Shown one piece after another: positions 36,093 to 47,259 of a stretch of DNA of 64,000 nucleotides. Source of the DNA: Nageia nagi. Its lineage: Eukaryota; Pinophyta. The position numbers were made by a program, and so were the translations under genes. The number at the start of each line of letters is the position of its first letter. Position 1 is the stretch's first letter. The stretch is taken from positions 105,152,001 through 105,216,000 of the forward strand of contig JBITNC010000001.1 of assembly GCA_050084985.1 (NCBI GenBank), in the 5' to 3' direction. The notes below the pieces were generated by a model that did no database searches, was not told the DNA's origin, and saw only the letters and a program-made list of their open reading frames with translations.

Positions 36093-39000
36093 AGTAAGAG
36101 GACTAACAATCAAGTCTCTTAACAGCATAAATTGAGATTTTTCCATCGATTTTGTGAAGATATCCGCCACTTGGTCTTGTGTTGGACAATACCTCAATTT
36201 TATCATTCCTTTCTCCACCAAATCTCAAATGAAATGAGTCTTCAAATCAAAGTGCTTGGTTCTAGAATGGTGGATAGGATTGTGTGCCAACTTGATGGCA
36301 CTTTGGTTGTCATAAAAAATTGTTGTTTCTTGAGTTTGCTCCTCTCCGATTTCTTTCAACACTTTTCTCAACCATAGTGCTTGTGTTGAAGCACTTGTCA
36401 TAGCCACATACTCAGCTTCAGTACTAGAAAGAGCTACTGTAGATTATTTTTGAGAGCTCCATGATATCAAACTTGATCCAAGAGAGAATCAATTCCCACT
36501 TGTGCTCTTTCTATCATCCAAATCATTACCCCAATCACTATCACTGAAACCTGTGAGTTGGAGCTTGGAATCACATGTATAATATATTCCATAATCAATG
36601 GTTCCCTTCACATACTTTAGTATTCTTTTTGCTACCTTGAGATGTACAGTAGATGGATCACTCATGTATCTTACCACCAAAGATACACTAAATTGCAAAT
36701 CCGATCTTGTGTTTGTCAAAAACATAAGATTGCCAATAATGCTCCTATATTGCTTTTTGTCAACTTTTGGTTCTCCATCCTCCTTGCAAAGGTGTTCTCC
36801 ATGGGCTATAGGTGTTGCTATAGGTGTGCAATTATCCATTTTGAATCTTTTGAGCATGTCTCTTGCATATTTGGATTGAGACACAAAGATTTCATCTTGT
36901 ATTTGATGCACCTCCAAGCCAAGAAAGTAGTTCATCAAACCAAGATCTTTCATGTCAAACTCAGCCATCATATGAGTTTTGAACTCTTCATTCATCTTCT
37001 TATTACTACCCATGAATATCAGATCATCTACATACATGAAACAATCAAAATATTAGTAGCACTTTTCTTAAAATACAAGGTAGGTTCACTTACACTTATT
37101 TGAAAACCCACACTTTTGAAGTATCCATCAATTCTTGTATACCAAGCTCTTGGAGCTTGCTTCAACCCATATAGTGCCTTCATGAGCTTATATACATGGT
37201 CTTCTCTTCCTGAAACCTCAAAACCTTGAGGTTGTGCTACATAGACCTCTTCATTGATGTCACCATTCAAAAATGCACTTTTCACATCCATGTGTTGGAC
37301 TGTCCAACCCTTACTTACTGCCAAAGAGAGTGCCAATCTGATTGTTTCTTATCTTGCAACCGATGCAAATATCTCCTCAAAATCCACTCCATACTGCTGA
37401 GTGAATCCCTCTGCCACTAGCCTTGCTTTGTACCTCTCAACACTACCATCACTCTTGCATTTTTTTTTGTACACCCATTTGGAACCAACCATTTTCTTAC
37501 CTTTGGGCAACTTGCAAAGTTCCCAAGTATCATTTCTTTCAATAGAATTAATCTCTTCTTTCATAGCTTGCATCTAAACACCATTAGAACAAGCTTCTTC
37601 ATAACAAGATGGCTCAACAACAGCATTATTTGTATTTGAAATAGATTTTGAAACACAAGAAAGAGCATAATTTACCACTTCACCTTTGGGCTCTCCATTG
37701 TCTTCATCTCCATATATGTGCATGCTCTCTAATCTTGCAACAAGATTTTGCATCTCTTGAGTTTGGCTCCTTGTGAATCTTCTCATAGAGTTGCCATCTA
37801 TGATTTGGCTTTCCATATGATCCCTCAACCATCTCTTACCTTTGTTACCTTGGTTCAACAATCTTGCATTGGGTAAACTTGGTGCACTTACACTTTTTGG
37901 TGATGTGTTGGAGCTAGATGATGATGTTGGTGAGCTTGGAGTACTCACACTTGATGGTTGTTCCTCATTTTTCTTCCTCACACCATGGCTGGGTTGCACT
38001 TTTAATGCTTCATTCTCCTCCAAACTATCTCCTCCAAACACATTCTGCTACAATTTTTTATGGCTGTTGTACTCTCCCCCTTCACCAAAAATTGCATCTC
38101 TTGATACAATTATTTTGTGGCTCTTGGGATTATAGAATTTGTAAGCTTTTGAATGCTCACAATATCCTATAAACACACATGGTTCAGATTTGGCATCTAG
38201 TTTCCTCCTTTCATCATTGATGTGCACATATGCAAGGCATCCAAACACTTTGAAGTGTTCTAAATTTGGTTTTCTCTCAAACCAAGCTTCATAGGGAGTT
38301 ATTTTGTCCAAGCTTCTTGTAGGAGACCGGTTCAAAATATACACTGTTGTTTTAATTGCTTCAGCCCAATAAACATTGGGCAACTTCTTGCTTTGCAACA
38401 TACTCCTTGCCATCTCAACAAGAGTCCTATTTTTCCTTTCCGCTACACCATTTTGCTGTGGTGTGTAGGGAGAAGTAAGGTGTCTCCTAATACCATTCTC
38501 TTTACAAAATTGAAAGAACTCACTGCTGCAATATTCTCCTCCTCTATCACTTCTTAAGCACTTCACACTATGCTCACTTTGTTTCTCAACTAGCAATTTA
38601 AATTCTTTAAAACATTTCAATGCTTCATCTTTGCTTGAGATAAAATAAACCCAACACATTCTTGTAAAATCATCAATGAAAGTGATAAAGTAAGTAGATT
38701 TACCAAAGCTTGCTGTTTGCATAGGCCCACAAATATCAGTATGGACCAATTGGAGAGGGTGTTTGGCTCTCCATGCTTCATCCTTTAAAAAATTCCCCCT
38801 TGCTTGCTTGCCTAGTGCACATCCTTCACACACATCCTTGCATTCTTCTAGTTTTGGCAGCCCTCTAACCATTTCCGGAAGAGCTTTTAAGCTCCCAAAA
38901 TTCAAGTGTCCAAGCCTCATATGCCAAAGCTTGCTTTTATCCTTAATCCCAACAAAAACATAGCCACCATTTTTCTCAAAAAATTTAATGGGAAAGAGTT

Positions 39001-40366
39001 TATTTTCAGTCATTTGAACAGTAGTTACTAGCCTTCCTCCATGATTTTTATCATAAATTTTGCACATTATATCTTCAAACACCAATTTGTAATTTTTCTC
39101 AAGCATTTGGCCAATACTCAATAAACTTTGTTTTAAATCCGGAGTGTAGTAAATGTTCTTTACCTTCATGGTTCCTTATTTTGTTGGAACTTGCATCTCT
39201 CCTTTGCCAAGTATCTCCAACCTCTTATCATTTCCTAACCGCACACTAGATTTGTAGGAATGATCAACCGCTAAAAGTAAAGATTTCTCATCGGTCATGT
39301 GGTTTGAGCAGCCACTATCTAACAGCCAAGTCTCTTCTCCAAGTTTTTCACAATCCATCATTGATAAGAACAATTGTTCTTCACCATAACCATGTTCTTC
39401 TTCTCCATAGTTTGCAGCCTTCCCTTCATTTGCTTGTTTTGATCTACATTCATACTCAAAATGGCCAAAATTATTACAATAAAAACATTGCATATTCCTC
39501 TTATCCTTACCTCTACCGATTCCTCTTCCGGAGTGTCTCCCCCTTGATGATGAAGCTGGTTCACTTTCATAATTCTACTCTCTTCCTCTACCTCTTCCAA
39601 ATGAACCTCTTCTTCCTCCTCTTCCAGTTCTGCCTCCTCTTCCTCTTGTACCTCTCCCTTGTCCTCTTCCTTGTCCTTCATTCTCTTTGATAGAGAATGC
39701 TTGATCATCACAATTACTTGTTCTATCCTTTGTCCTCTTTGTCATCCTCTCTTCATGAGATGTGAGAGAGCCAATCAAATTGTCAATTTCCAAGGATGAG
39801 AGGTCTTTTGTTTCTTCAATTATGAGTGCAGCATGGTCAAATTTTTTGGTTAAGGTTCTCAAAACCTTCTTGATGACAACCTCCTTTTTAGTCTTCTCTC
39901 TAAGAGTGGCCATCTTATTGACTATGGCTTTCACTCTCACATAATAATCTCCAACAGTCTCCTTCTCCTCTTGCTTCATATTTTCAAACTCCCTTCTCAA
40001 TGTTTGGAGTTTTACTTCCTTCACCTTGAGGCTCCCTTGATAGCCTTCTCTCAAGACTGCCCATGCTTCTTGGGCTGAGACACATGCTGAGATTCATGGG
40101 AAGATGCTCCTGTCCAAGGCTACTTGTATGAAGGACAGAGCCATGGAGTTTTGTCTCTCATTCTCCTTTGCTTCCTTCTTTGCATTCACACTCAATGCAC
40201 TCCAATCTACTGGTTCAGTGTAGCCAGCCACTACAATGTCCCAATATCCTTTACCGGTTAGTAGAGTCTTCATTTGAACACTCCAATATTCATAGTCTGC
40301 TCCATCAAACTCTGGAATGATGATTGAGTTGGAGTTGCTTGCCATGTCTTCACTTCTTGAACCCAA
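36093..40366 (-). pseudogene. Copia element 2 gag-pol polyprotein, nearly complete
   Basis: Starts at about 40366 with MGSRSEDMASNSNSI and a Copia gag (YEYWSVQMKTLL). Zinc knuckle CFYCNNFGHFEYEC (about 39450-39490) and protease LLDSGCSNHMT (about 39300) are intact. Integrase (38048-39169) keeps the HHCC finger (LWHMRLGHLN..CEGCALGK) and all three acidic residues (FIDDFTRMCW, LRSDRGGEY, NGVAERKNR). RT keeps [32 protein letters not shown] and YVDD. RNase H keeps VALSSTEAEYVAM. Gag through RT is one frame interrupted by stops at about 40094, 39575, 39176, 38048, 37574 and 37349. A one-base frameshift just before YVDD (near 37035) moves to a second frame, with stops near 36489, 36440 and 36225. 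Several stops replace CGA, CAA or TGG, as C-to-T decay would produce. Confidence 0.92.
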
Positions 40367-40374
40367 ATTGATCC

Positions 40375-40392
40375 AACCTTGCTCTGATACTA
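40375..40392 (-). other. Primer-binding site of Copia element 2 (tRNA-iMet)
   Basis: On the minus strand TAGTATCAGAGCAAGGTT follows the 5' LTR with a two-base gap. It matches the plant initiator-Met type TGGTATCAGAGC at all but one of its first twelve positions. Confidence 0.85.
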
Positions 40393-40394
40393 AA

Positions 40395-40788
40395 TGAAGT
40401 TCTTTAACTATAACAAAAAAATGAATTGCCTAACAATTCACAATACAACTTAGAAAAACAAAATTGCACAACTCAACAACAAAGGAGAACTAAAATTGAA
40501 TCCAACACCAAATTGATTATTGAGAATGCAAGCTACAACTCCACACACTTCGATGATACTGCAAAATACATTACAAACATTTATAGAGGTCGTAGGTGAC
40601 CTTTACCCTTTAGCCTAGAAGCTGAAACACCAAGAAACATGAATTGGAAAGCCACAGGAAGGCAAAATGATGTACATAGAAAAATAGAACTAGCCGATAG
40701 GCCGACTGCTTAACCGAGTGGCCGGTTCACTTATTCTAGCCGGTTGGCCAATTATAGGTAGCCAGTTGGTCGGTCTTCAAAGTCTTCA
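40395..40788 (-). repeat. 5' LTR of Copia element 2
   Basis: Partner of 35674-36078. By hand alignment there are roughly two dozen substitutions and one 11-bp indel over 394 positions (about 6 percent), almost all transitions. Confidence 0.93.
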
Positions 40789-40793
40789 GATAT

Positions 40794-41160
40794 GTCTAGA
40801 ATTAATATTCAAGGAACTTGAAGAGGTTTTTTTTGGTAATACATGTGATTGGTCATATCAAGAGGATGACCAAGTTGTAGATATTAATGAATTCTTTGAA
40901 GGCTATACATTGTTGCTAGAAAATAGAGATGATGTCCAATTGGAACTAGTTTCTACCATGGATAAATTTCTTAATCTAAGGTTTGATGATATTGCAACCA
41001 AACTTGAACCTATGCTTATATAACTTGAAATGATAGTAGAACCTAGGTTTGATCCTAGGAGCTTTCAATCTTATGTTCCTACTATATTTATGACTAAGTG
41101 TTCATACTTTCCATATTTTTCCAATGAAGAGGTTGTATATGATGAGAATCAGAGTTAGAT
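40794..41160 (+). pseudogene. Acidic reading frame of the LARD-like element, right part
   Basis: Resumes the frame cut at 35673; across the single copy of GATAT the codons remain in register (..ELLAEI then CLELIFKELEE). It reads DWSYQEDDQVVDINEFFEGY, LLENRDDVQLELVSTMDKF and TKLEPML to a stop at 41023, then EPRFDPRSFQSYVP after it. Acidic throughout, no recognised domain. Confidence 0.4.
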
Positions 41161-42009
41161 GGTTGTTGCAAAAAAAATCAACATACCCATAGCACACATA
41201 ACAAATGATATCCTAAATTATGAGATGACCATCAATGAGAGTCCTTTTCTCATTTTTGTCAATAGCTCATATCATTTCATGTGAAGAATTTTTATAAAGA
41301 TTAGCACCTCATGTATAAATGATACATTCTCATGGGAATATTCAATACTTCTACTACAACCACTCATTTAGCCTAGAAGCATGTTACATGGAAGTCAAAA
41401 CATACACCATATCCTTCAAAGTGCAGAACAAAATAAGGTTTTTTTATATAGTCATTTATTGCACCTTAAGTACCTTTGGGTTGGTACCATAATGTAGGTA
41501 GTGTCTTATATAATTTAATTTTATCAAAAAAATTATTTTAAGCCTATCATCGAGACCATTTCCTAAAGTGCACCAAGCTCAAGGACTAGTTATGCTTTCC
41601 CCAAAGACTATAGTTGGAATAGACACTATGGGTGAATCTAACATGATTGTTTGATGTAATAGGTGATTGGTACATTCATAGAGAAACCAAGATAAATATA
41701 GTTTAAATAGACCTATAGTTTAAATAGACACTCTAGATGAATATTATGTCCCTTGATCTAGATCATAATGTAGGTTCCCTGATGGCTACTTGAATAGCTA
41801 GTAAGAGTTCACTCATTATAATGAAATTGAGAATACAACTATGATCAATATTGATGAAACATGTTCATCCCTTATGGATGATGCAATTCATTGTGCATCA
41901 TTAATAATTAGGTTTGTCTTAGGTTAACAAATTAGCTTGTATCAACCATTCTTTTGTTATTTTATTTTATCTTGTGTCAGTATATTAATTGTTTTGTTTT
42001 AACTATTAT
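41161..42009. other. LARD-like element, 3' interior
   Basis: Noncoding by inspection. No clear polypurine tract is seen before the right LTR at 42010. Confidence 0.4.
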
Positions 42010-42303
42010 TGTGAGTACCACAACATGCCCCAAGATCCTATGATTTTAGGTACCCTCTACATTTTTTACTCTAAGTGGTGTTATGCTTATCTTGGAACTT
42101 CAGCCACCTAGTTATCATAACCATCATCATTCACCTAAGTGTTATAACTTTCCCAATCTTATCCATATTACATGAAGCTCAAAATTTCCAAAAAATGACT
42201 AAGTCTAAAATTAATAAATTAAGTCTAGGTGAAATTAGGGAATCCAGGTCAAGTTCAAACTAGAGAAAGGTGAAGGGTATCCCTAAGAAAGCTAGCACAC
42301 ATC

Positions 42304-43015
42304 TCAAAAAGATATTTTTTTTCTTTCTATAACATGTACCCAAGTCCAAGAGCCTCCTAGATTGAGATGAAGAGAAAAGAAAGCAAACCAAGGTATTTTC
42401 CAATGTACACCCAATCAAGAAGAGGAGTGAATCTAAGTGTTGAGGTAAAGAGGCAAATTTGGCTCTCTCATAGACCCAATGCATGGTTTAAAAAGATAAG
42501 CTTTTATCTTTCTATGGCATGCACCCAAATCAAAAGATCACCAAGGATAAAGTTGAGATAAAAACAAAAAAAATAAAAATGGAGCACCATGAGGCTGAGT
42601 GCACCTCTCAAAAAGATAATATTTTATCTTTTTATAGTGTGAACCAAGTTATATGTCCACCTAGATTGATCCTAAGGCTAAATTTGACTAAGAAATACAC
42701 TTTTGATATTGACATCCAATAGAGAAGGGTCCAAGAGGTCTAGCATATGTTCCCAAAATATAAAATTTTAACTTCTTATGGCATGTGCCCAACCAAGGAG
42801 GAACTCAGGATGATGAGAAAGGTAAAATTATGATAAGTCTCACACTTGGAGGTCCAAAATAAGAAAATCCAAGTACCAAGATGAAAGAACACTAGGAAAA
42901 AAAAAAAGATAAAATCTTGATTTTTTCTAGTATGCACTCAAACTATGGAGACTGGCAAGCTAGGCATGCTATAAAAAAAAGATAAAATCTTGAATTTTTC
43001 TAGCATACTCCAAGT
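42304..43015 (+). repeat. Hairpin/CATGCA array in the right LTR
   Basis: About six modules correspond to those of the left LTR, starting near 42304, 42488, 42610, 42753, 42897 and 42973. The one at 42488 (AAAGATAAGCTTTTATCTTT then GGCATGCACCCA) is the best preserved of the whole set. Confidence 0.7.
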
Positions 43016-43538
43016 TCAAGTAAGAAAAGCAAGTTTTTCACATTTGAAAAAAAAATATAAGATCAAAGAGGCTTCAAGGAGCATTTGAGGTGAAAGTTTG
43101 ACAAGCCTAGGTTACAGAAAAGATGAAATCATGAGCAACCTGAGGCTAGGAAGGTGGCACAAGAATGAAAGAGATAATTTGTAGAGCTTGGTAAGCTCTC
43201 ACTTGGATGATTGATAGCCTCAAGTTGAGCACTAGGTGTTAATATTAATAACTATAAATTCATGATTGGAATGTATCTTGAGGTCAATCATTTGGGCAAC
43301 TATGATCATTTTACTCCTAATTCTAGTTGACTAGGATTTTCAAAACCCTAACTTTACTTATAAATCAAAGTGATTTGGGTTCATTTTTTAAATTCAAATT
43401 ATTCTCTCTTCAACATTTATGCTAAGGAAAATGAAAGAAATAGAGCATCAAGATAGGCAAATTCTTTCCAAAGTCTTTAGGGTGACCTAAGAAAACTTTC
43501 CTCCTCCCTTTGATAAAATGATCACATCAAGTAACTAA

Positions 43539-43990
43539 ATGGTGGAGATAAAATCCAAGGTACCAGAGAAAAATCTCAAGGCAAAAGATGTAGTAACCAC
43601 CAACTATGTATCATCAAATTAAACCCCTAGGATTGATATCGTAGACTCAAAAGAGCATTACATTAAGATCCTAGCTAGAGGGTAGAAGATGAAGCCACAA
43701 AGATGTACTATATGAGAAAGTATATTTTCAATATCAATAATGCACTTTTTATCACCATAGTCTTCTTGAACAAATATTCAATTAAGTATCAAGACTTAGA
43801 GGCCTAGACTTTGAAGATTGAAATTGGTAAAATTGAGACCACTAGGGTAGCATAAATCAAAGAGATCATCGAACTTGCTAAGGAATTGAAGGAGAGATAA
43901 GAGAAATAGATTCATGAAAGAGAAAGCACATCTCCCAATCCAAATCATCTCCATGACAAGGTGGACATAAAAGAACAAAGATGTCCTCAA
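43539..43990 (+). pseudogene. Residual reading frame inside the right LTR
   Basis: Counterpart of 30929-31393: MVEIKSKVPEKNLKAKDVVT.., then FNINNALFITIVF.., DLEA, TLKIEIGKIETTRV. A deletion after the first 40 codons and additional stops damage it. Confidence 0.3.
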
Positions 43991-45269
43991 TAGGAGAATG
44001 ATGAAGGTGCCAAGCTAAGTACTGTCAAAGTGAGAAATATGAACAAGTCTAAGTGTACTTGAGAAGAATGAGGGTATGGTGTTGTGGTTGGAATAATTGT
44101 TACTTTATTTTATTTATTTATGAAAATTTTATTTTAAATTTGGATTTCAAAGACTTTTTAAATTAAGTACAACCTTATGATGGATGAGGATTTTCTCCCA
44201 TAACTGCTAGAATAAATCTTGTGATGTCATGTGGTAGATTTTTATTAGACCATTTTTTATTTTTTTGAAATTTGTACTAGGGTTAGGGAAACACTTATGG
44301 TTGCCATGAAAAATAATTTATACTCCTTGAATGCTCATTTGTAAAGGGGGATGGAATTTAGGGATGTGGACATGAATATTTTCTATTAGATGGGTAGAAA
44401 TGTTTTTCCTATCAAGTACTTGTCTATTACGAATGTGGTATGATTTTTAAGTTGAATTACATAACTCTATTTCTTTGTTACTATGATCTTGGATATGTAA
44501 TGTTATCATTGATGTGTGTTTCTTAGATACTTGGAACATTTTACAAACCTCTTAAGAAGTAGGTGAAAGAGTAGTTGATTATATTTTTGAAGTATTTAAT
44601 GTGATACATAATTAATGATTATTCATAGTAATAAACTAGACTTTTATAATTATAAAGTGTGTTCCTTTCTAATGTTTAACATGATAACATCATCCACATA
44701 TTAAGAGTGTCATCCTTGTGCTCCCTTAGATGCATGCTCCCTTCACTATACCATTCATATCGTTGGTTGGTGTGAGTGGATATTCCTTCTTTTATACCAT
44801 TCATGTTGTTAGTTAGAATGAAAGGATATACAGATATGTGGAACTCACAATAAACTTGGAATTCAAACATTGTACTAGTCGATGGAGCTTGATGTAAAGA
44901 GCTGAACTCATACACCCTCTTCTAATTTTTCTTCCTACACCTTTTTATTTATTTTTCACTTTTTTCTTTGACTTTTGCATCCCCTTTTATTTACTTATTT
45001 ATTTATTTATAGTATTTGAGAAACAACCCTTGTCTAGACACTAAGATAATTTGATCCTTGATTAACAAATTTTATTTGATTTGGTGTTAGCTTTAAACAT
45101 TCTAGCTAGTATCTAAGTCCTATTATTTCATGTTCATTCAAGAGATACCTTTGAGGTAACTAGTCCTCATAGTGGGCAGGGATAATTCTCTTACACCTAG
45201 GTGTTTGAATCTTTTTTAGCCTTGAAACATATTTTCCTTTACCAGGTAGGAAATAAAAACTACCCAATA

Positions 45270-46990
45270 AGATGTTTTTTGCCACTTTGCTTGTTATGAA
45301 AGTAGATTATAAAGTTAGAAACCATGATATAATGTTCACTACAATAAGTATTATAATTTTCCATTCTAATTTAGGTAATCCTTTAATAAATTCTATTGAA
45401 ATATTTGACCATTATTATATGGAAATGGTATTTAATGTTTATTTATTTAGCATATTTTATATTCCTTAAAAAATTGCCTTACTTTATTATAGATTTTGAA
45501 GACCTTGGAGAGACATGTTGTATGATATGAATGTAGCTATTGGGGAATCAATTCCTTATATATTAAATAATTTACTAAGCATATCTTATTTTGAAATTTA
45601 GGAATTTCATTTTTCCATTGAAAACTAATGAGTTCCTCATTAGTTCATTGAATGATATTTATTATAGATGGATTACCTACTTATTTCATTTGAAAATTTC
45701 CCATCCATGTTATTTCTAGATATGATATTGCATGTAGAGATACCCATTTTCCATATGTCTTAGATAATGCATATACAACTATTTCTTTTTTCCTTTTTCT
45801 TTTTTTTTTTTATTTTTTATTTTAAAGTTATAACTATTCATTTTGGTTACCCATTTATATTGTTATGAATAAGAAAGTTATTACTTTAATAATTATTTAA
45901 GGTTTATATGATTTTTTTTAATATTGTGAAGTATATTTTCATCAAGTGAAGACTCCATTTATGGATTGTATGTAGGATATTCATCATTTTTTTTACATAT
46001 ATATACTTTTCCAAGTTTATTACTAATAGGTGTTCGATATCAAATGCCAAGGGAAGGTCATCCTGCATAAATACAACAACAATTCAATTTCTTGGTGCAT
46101 CACACTTTATAAAAAATGACTTGTTAAAATCAAGCATAGATATAATCAATGTGCAGCATATAGCTTCCTTATTCTTATTCATATTGAATTCTAGTATGGC
46201 TATTTCTAATAATGTGAAAGCATCCTTTTGATAAATTAATTTTAATATCTTATAAGTCCCAAAAATCCTCTAAGATTTTTAAGAATTTTAGGTAATGTTC
46301 ATTATTTCATATATTGAATCCTCATATTATCAACCTTAACTCCTTCCTTTGAAATCATATAACCTAAATACTCTACTTACTTTACTTTAAAAGAATACTA
46401 AGATTTATTGGGATATAGTTGGTTCTCTAATAATCTTTGTATAATATGGTCAATGTATACTACATACACATATTAATTCTTATTGTGTACTAATATATAT
46501 TCAACAAACATCAAACTAAATTTTATAAAGATTTATATATTATATTCATGAGTACTTAGAAGGTTGATGGTATACTAGTGAGTCCAAAGGGCATGACTAG
46601 AATTTTATAATAGCCTTCATATATAATAAATGCTCTTCTAGGAGTATCCCCATCCTTGAATTTTATTTAATGATATCTTTACATAAGGTCTATTTTAGTG
46701 CAAAACTATAGTATGTGAAACTCATATAATAAATCATATAATAAGAATTGGAAACTTATCTTTGATGGTATTCTTGTTGAGTTCTAGGTAATCTATGTAT
46801 ATCTTCTATGACCATCCTTTCTTAGATCATCATATAACTAGTGAAGAGTAAGGGTTTTTGCTTTTTCAAATGATACCTTACTCTAATTATCCTTATTCAA
46901 TTTGCTCAAGTTCTTTTTTTATAATAAATAGATACTTGTATGCCTAGGCACTAAGATTTTTAATTCTTTGGTCTAGGTTAATATGATTAT
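45270..46990 (-). pseudogene. Chromovirus Gypsy RT, RNase H and integrase N-half (part 2 of the split element)
   Basis: Minus-strand order: RT (about 46990-46300) with YLELNKNTIKDKFPI, VMPFGLTSIPSTF (46575-46600) and SKVEYLGYMISKEGVKVD; RNase H (about 46130-45900) with FFIKCDAPRN and KWSLHLMKIYF; integrase core (about 45420-45270) with ISIEFIKGLPKLEWKIIILI, then ITSKVAKNI. The last words align just before the segment that reappears at 29263, so the LARD-like element was inserted into this integrase. Stops are numerous. Gag and protease are missing on the 5' side. Confidence 0.75.
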
Positions 46991-47259
46991 CATGAAATAA
47001 TTTTAGGGGTAATACTTATTATTTTGAAATATATTATTATTCTTGAGGATGATTATTATTCATAACACCAAGTTTACATTTGGTGTAAGCTCACCACATA
47101 TGGTGGTGGAGTCTTTATATTTTTTATCAAGATTTTCTTATATGCAATTCCTTAAGGTTCATAAAAAACTCTTATATAGTTTCTACATTTTATACCTAAT
47201 AATTTATACACTTCTCTCCTAGTAAAATATTATAAATATTAATTTGTTTATTTTCCAAT

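Larger units (their letters stand above)
35674..40788 (-). mobile_element. Ty1/Copia element 2, full length, nested in the LARD-like element
   Basis: LTRs at 35674-36078 and 40395-40788 (TG..CA ends), perfect 5-bp target duplication GATAT (35669-35673 and 40789-40793), initiator-Met primer-binding site and polypurine tract are all present. The minus-strand interior carries gag, protease, integrase, RT and RNase H in Copia order. About nine in-frame stops and one frameshift make it inactive. It is the youngest and best preserved element of the window and interrupts the acidic frame of its host element. Confidence 0.95.
29285..45269 (+). mobile_element. Large non-autonomous LTR element (LARD-like) split by a Copia insertion
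   Basis: Two diverged direct repeats of about 3.39 kb (29285-32671) and 3.26 kb (42010-45269) bound an interior of about 4.2 kb once the 5.1-kb Copia insertion is subtracted. The repeats begin TGTGA(C/G)TA(G/C)CACAACA and end ACTACCCAA(C/T)A. No gag, protease, RT or integrase is recognisable inside; instead there is an acidic repeated reading frame. These proportions fit the LARD class (large retrotransposon derivatives). The element sits inside a chromovirus integrase, about 16 codons of which appear missing at the junction. I found no target duplication, convincing primer-binding site or polypurine tract, so a segmental duplication is a weaker alternative. Confidence 0.6.
42010..45269 (+). 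repeat. Right 3.3-kb LTR of the LARD-like element
   Basis: Diverged partner of 29285-32671. It has lost some segments of the hairpin array and part of the internal reading frame. Ends ACTACCCAATA, then chromovirus integrase text begins. Confidence 0.7.

Noticed and set aside
36598-37103. Plus-strand open frames of 93 and 153 codons at 36.6-37.1 kb
   Set aside because: They lie opposite the well-recognised Copia RT/RNase H on the minus strand and have no domain of their own.
39304-39690. Plus-strand frame of 128 codons rich in Leu and Ser
   Set aside because: Mirror of the low-complexity Gly/Arg/Glu-rich gag tail of Copia element 2; no independent support.
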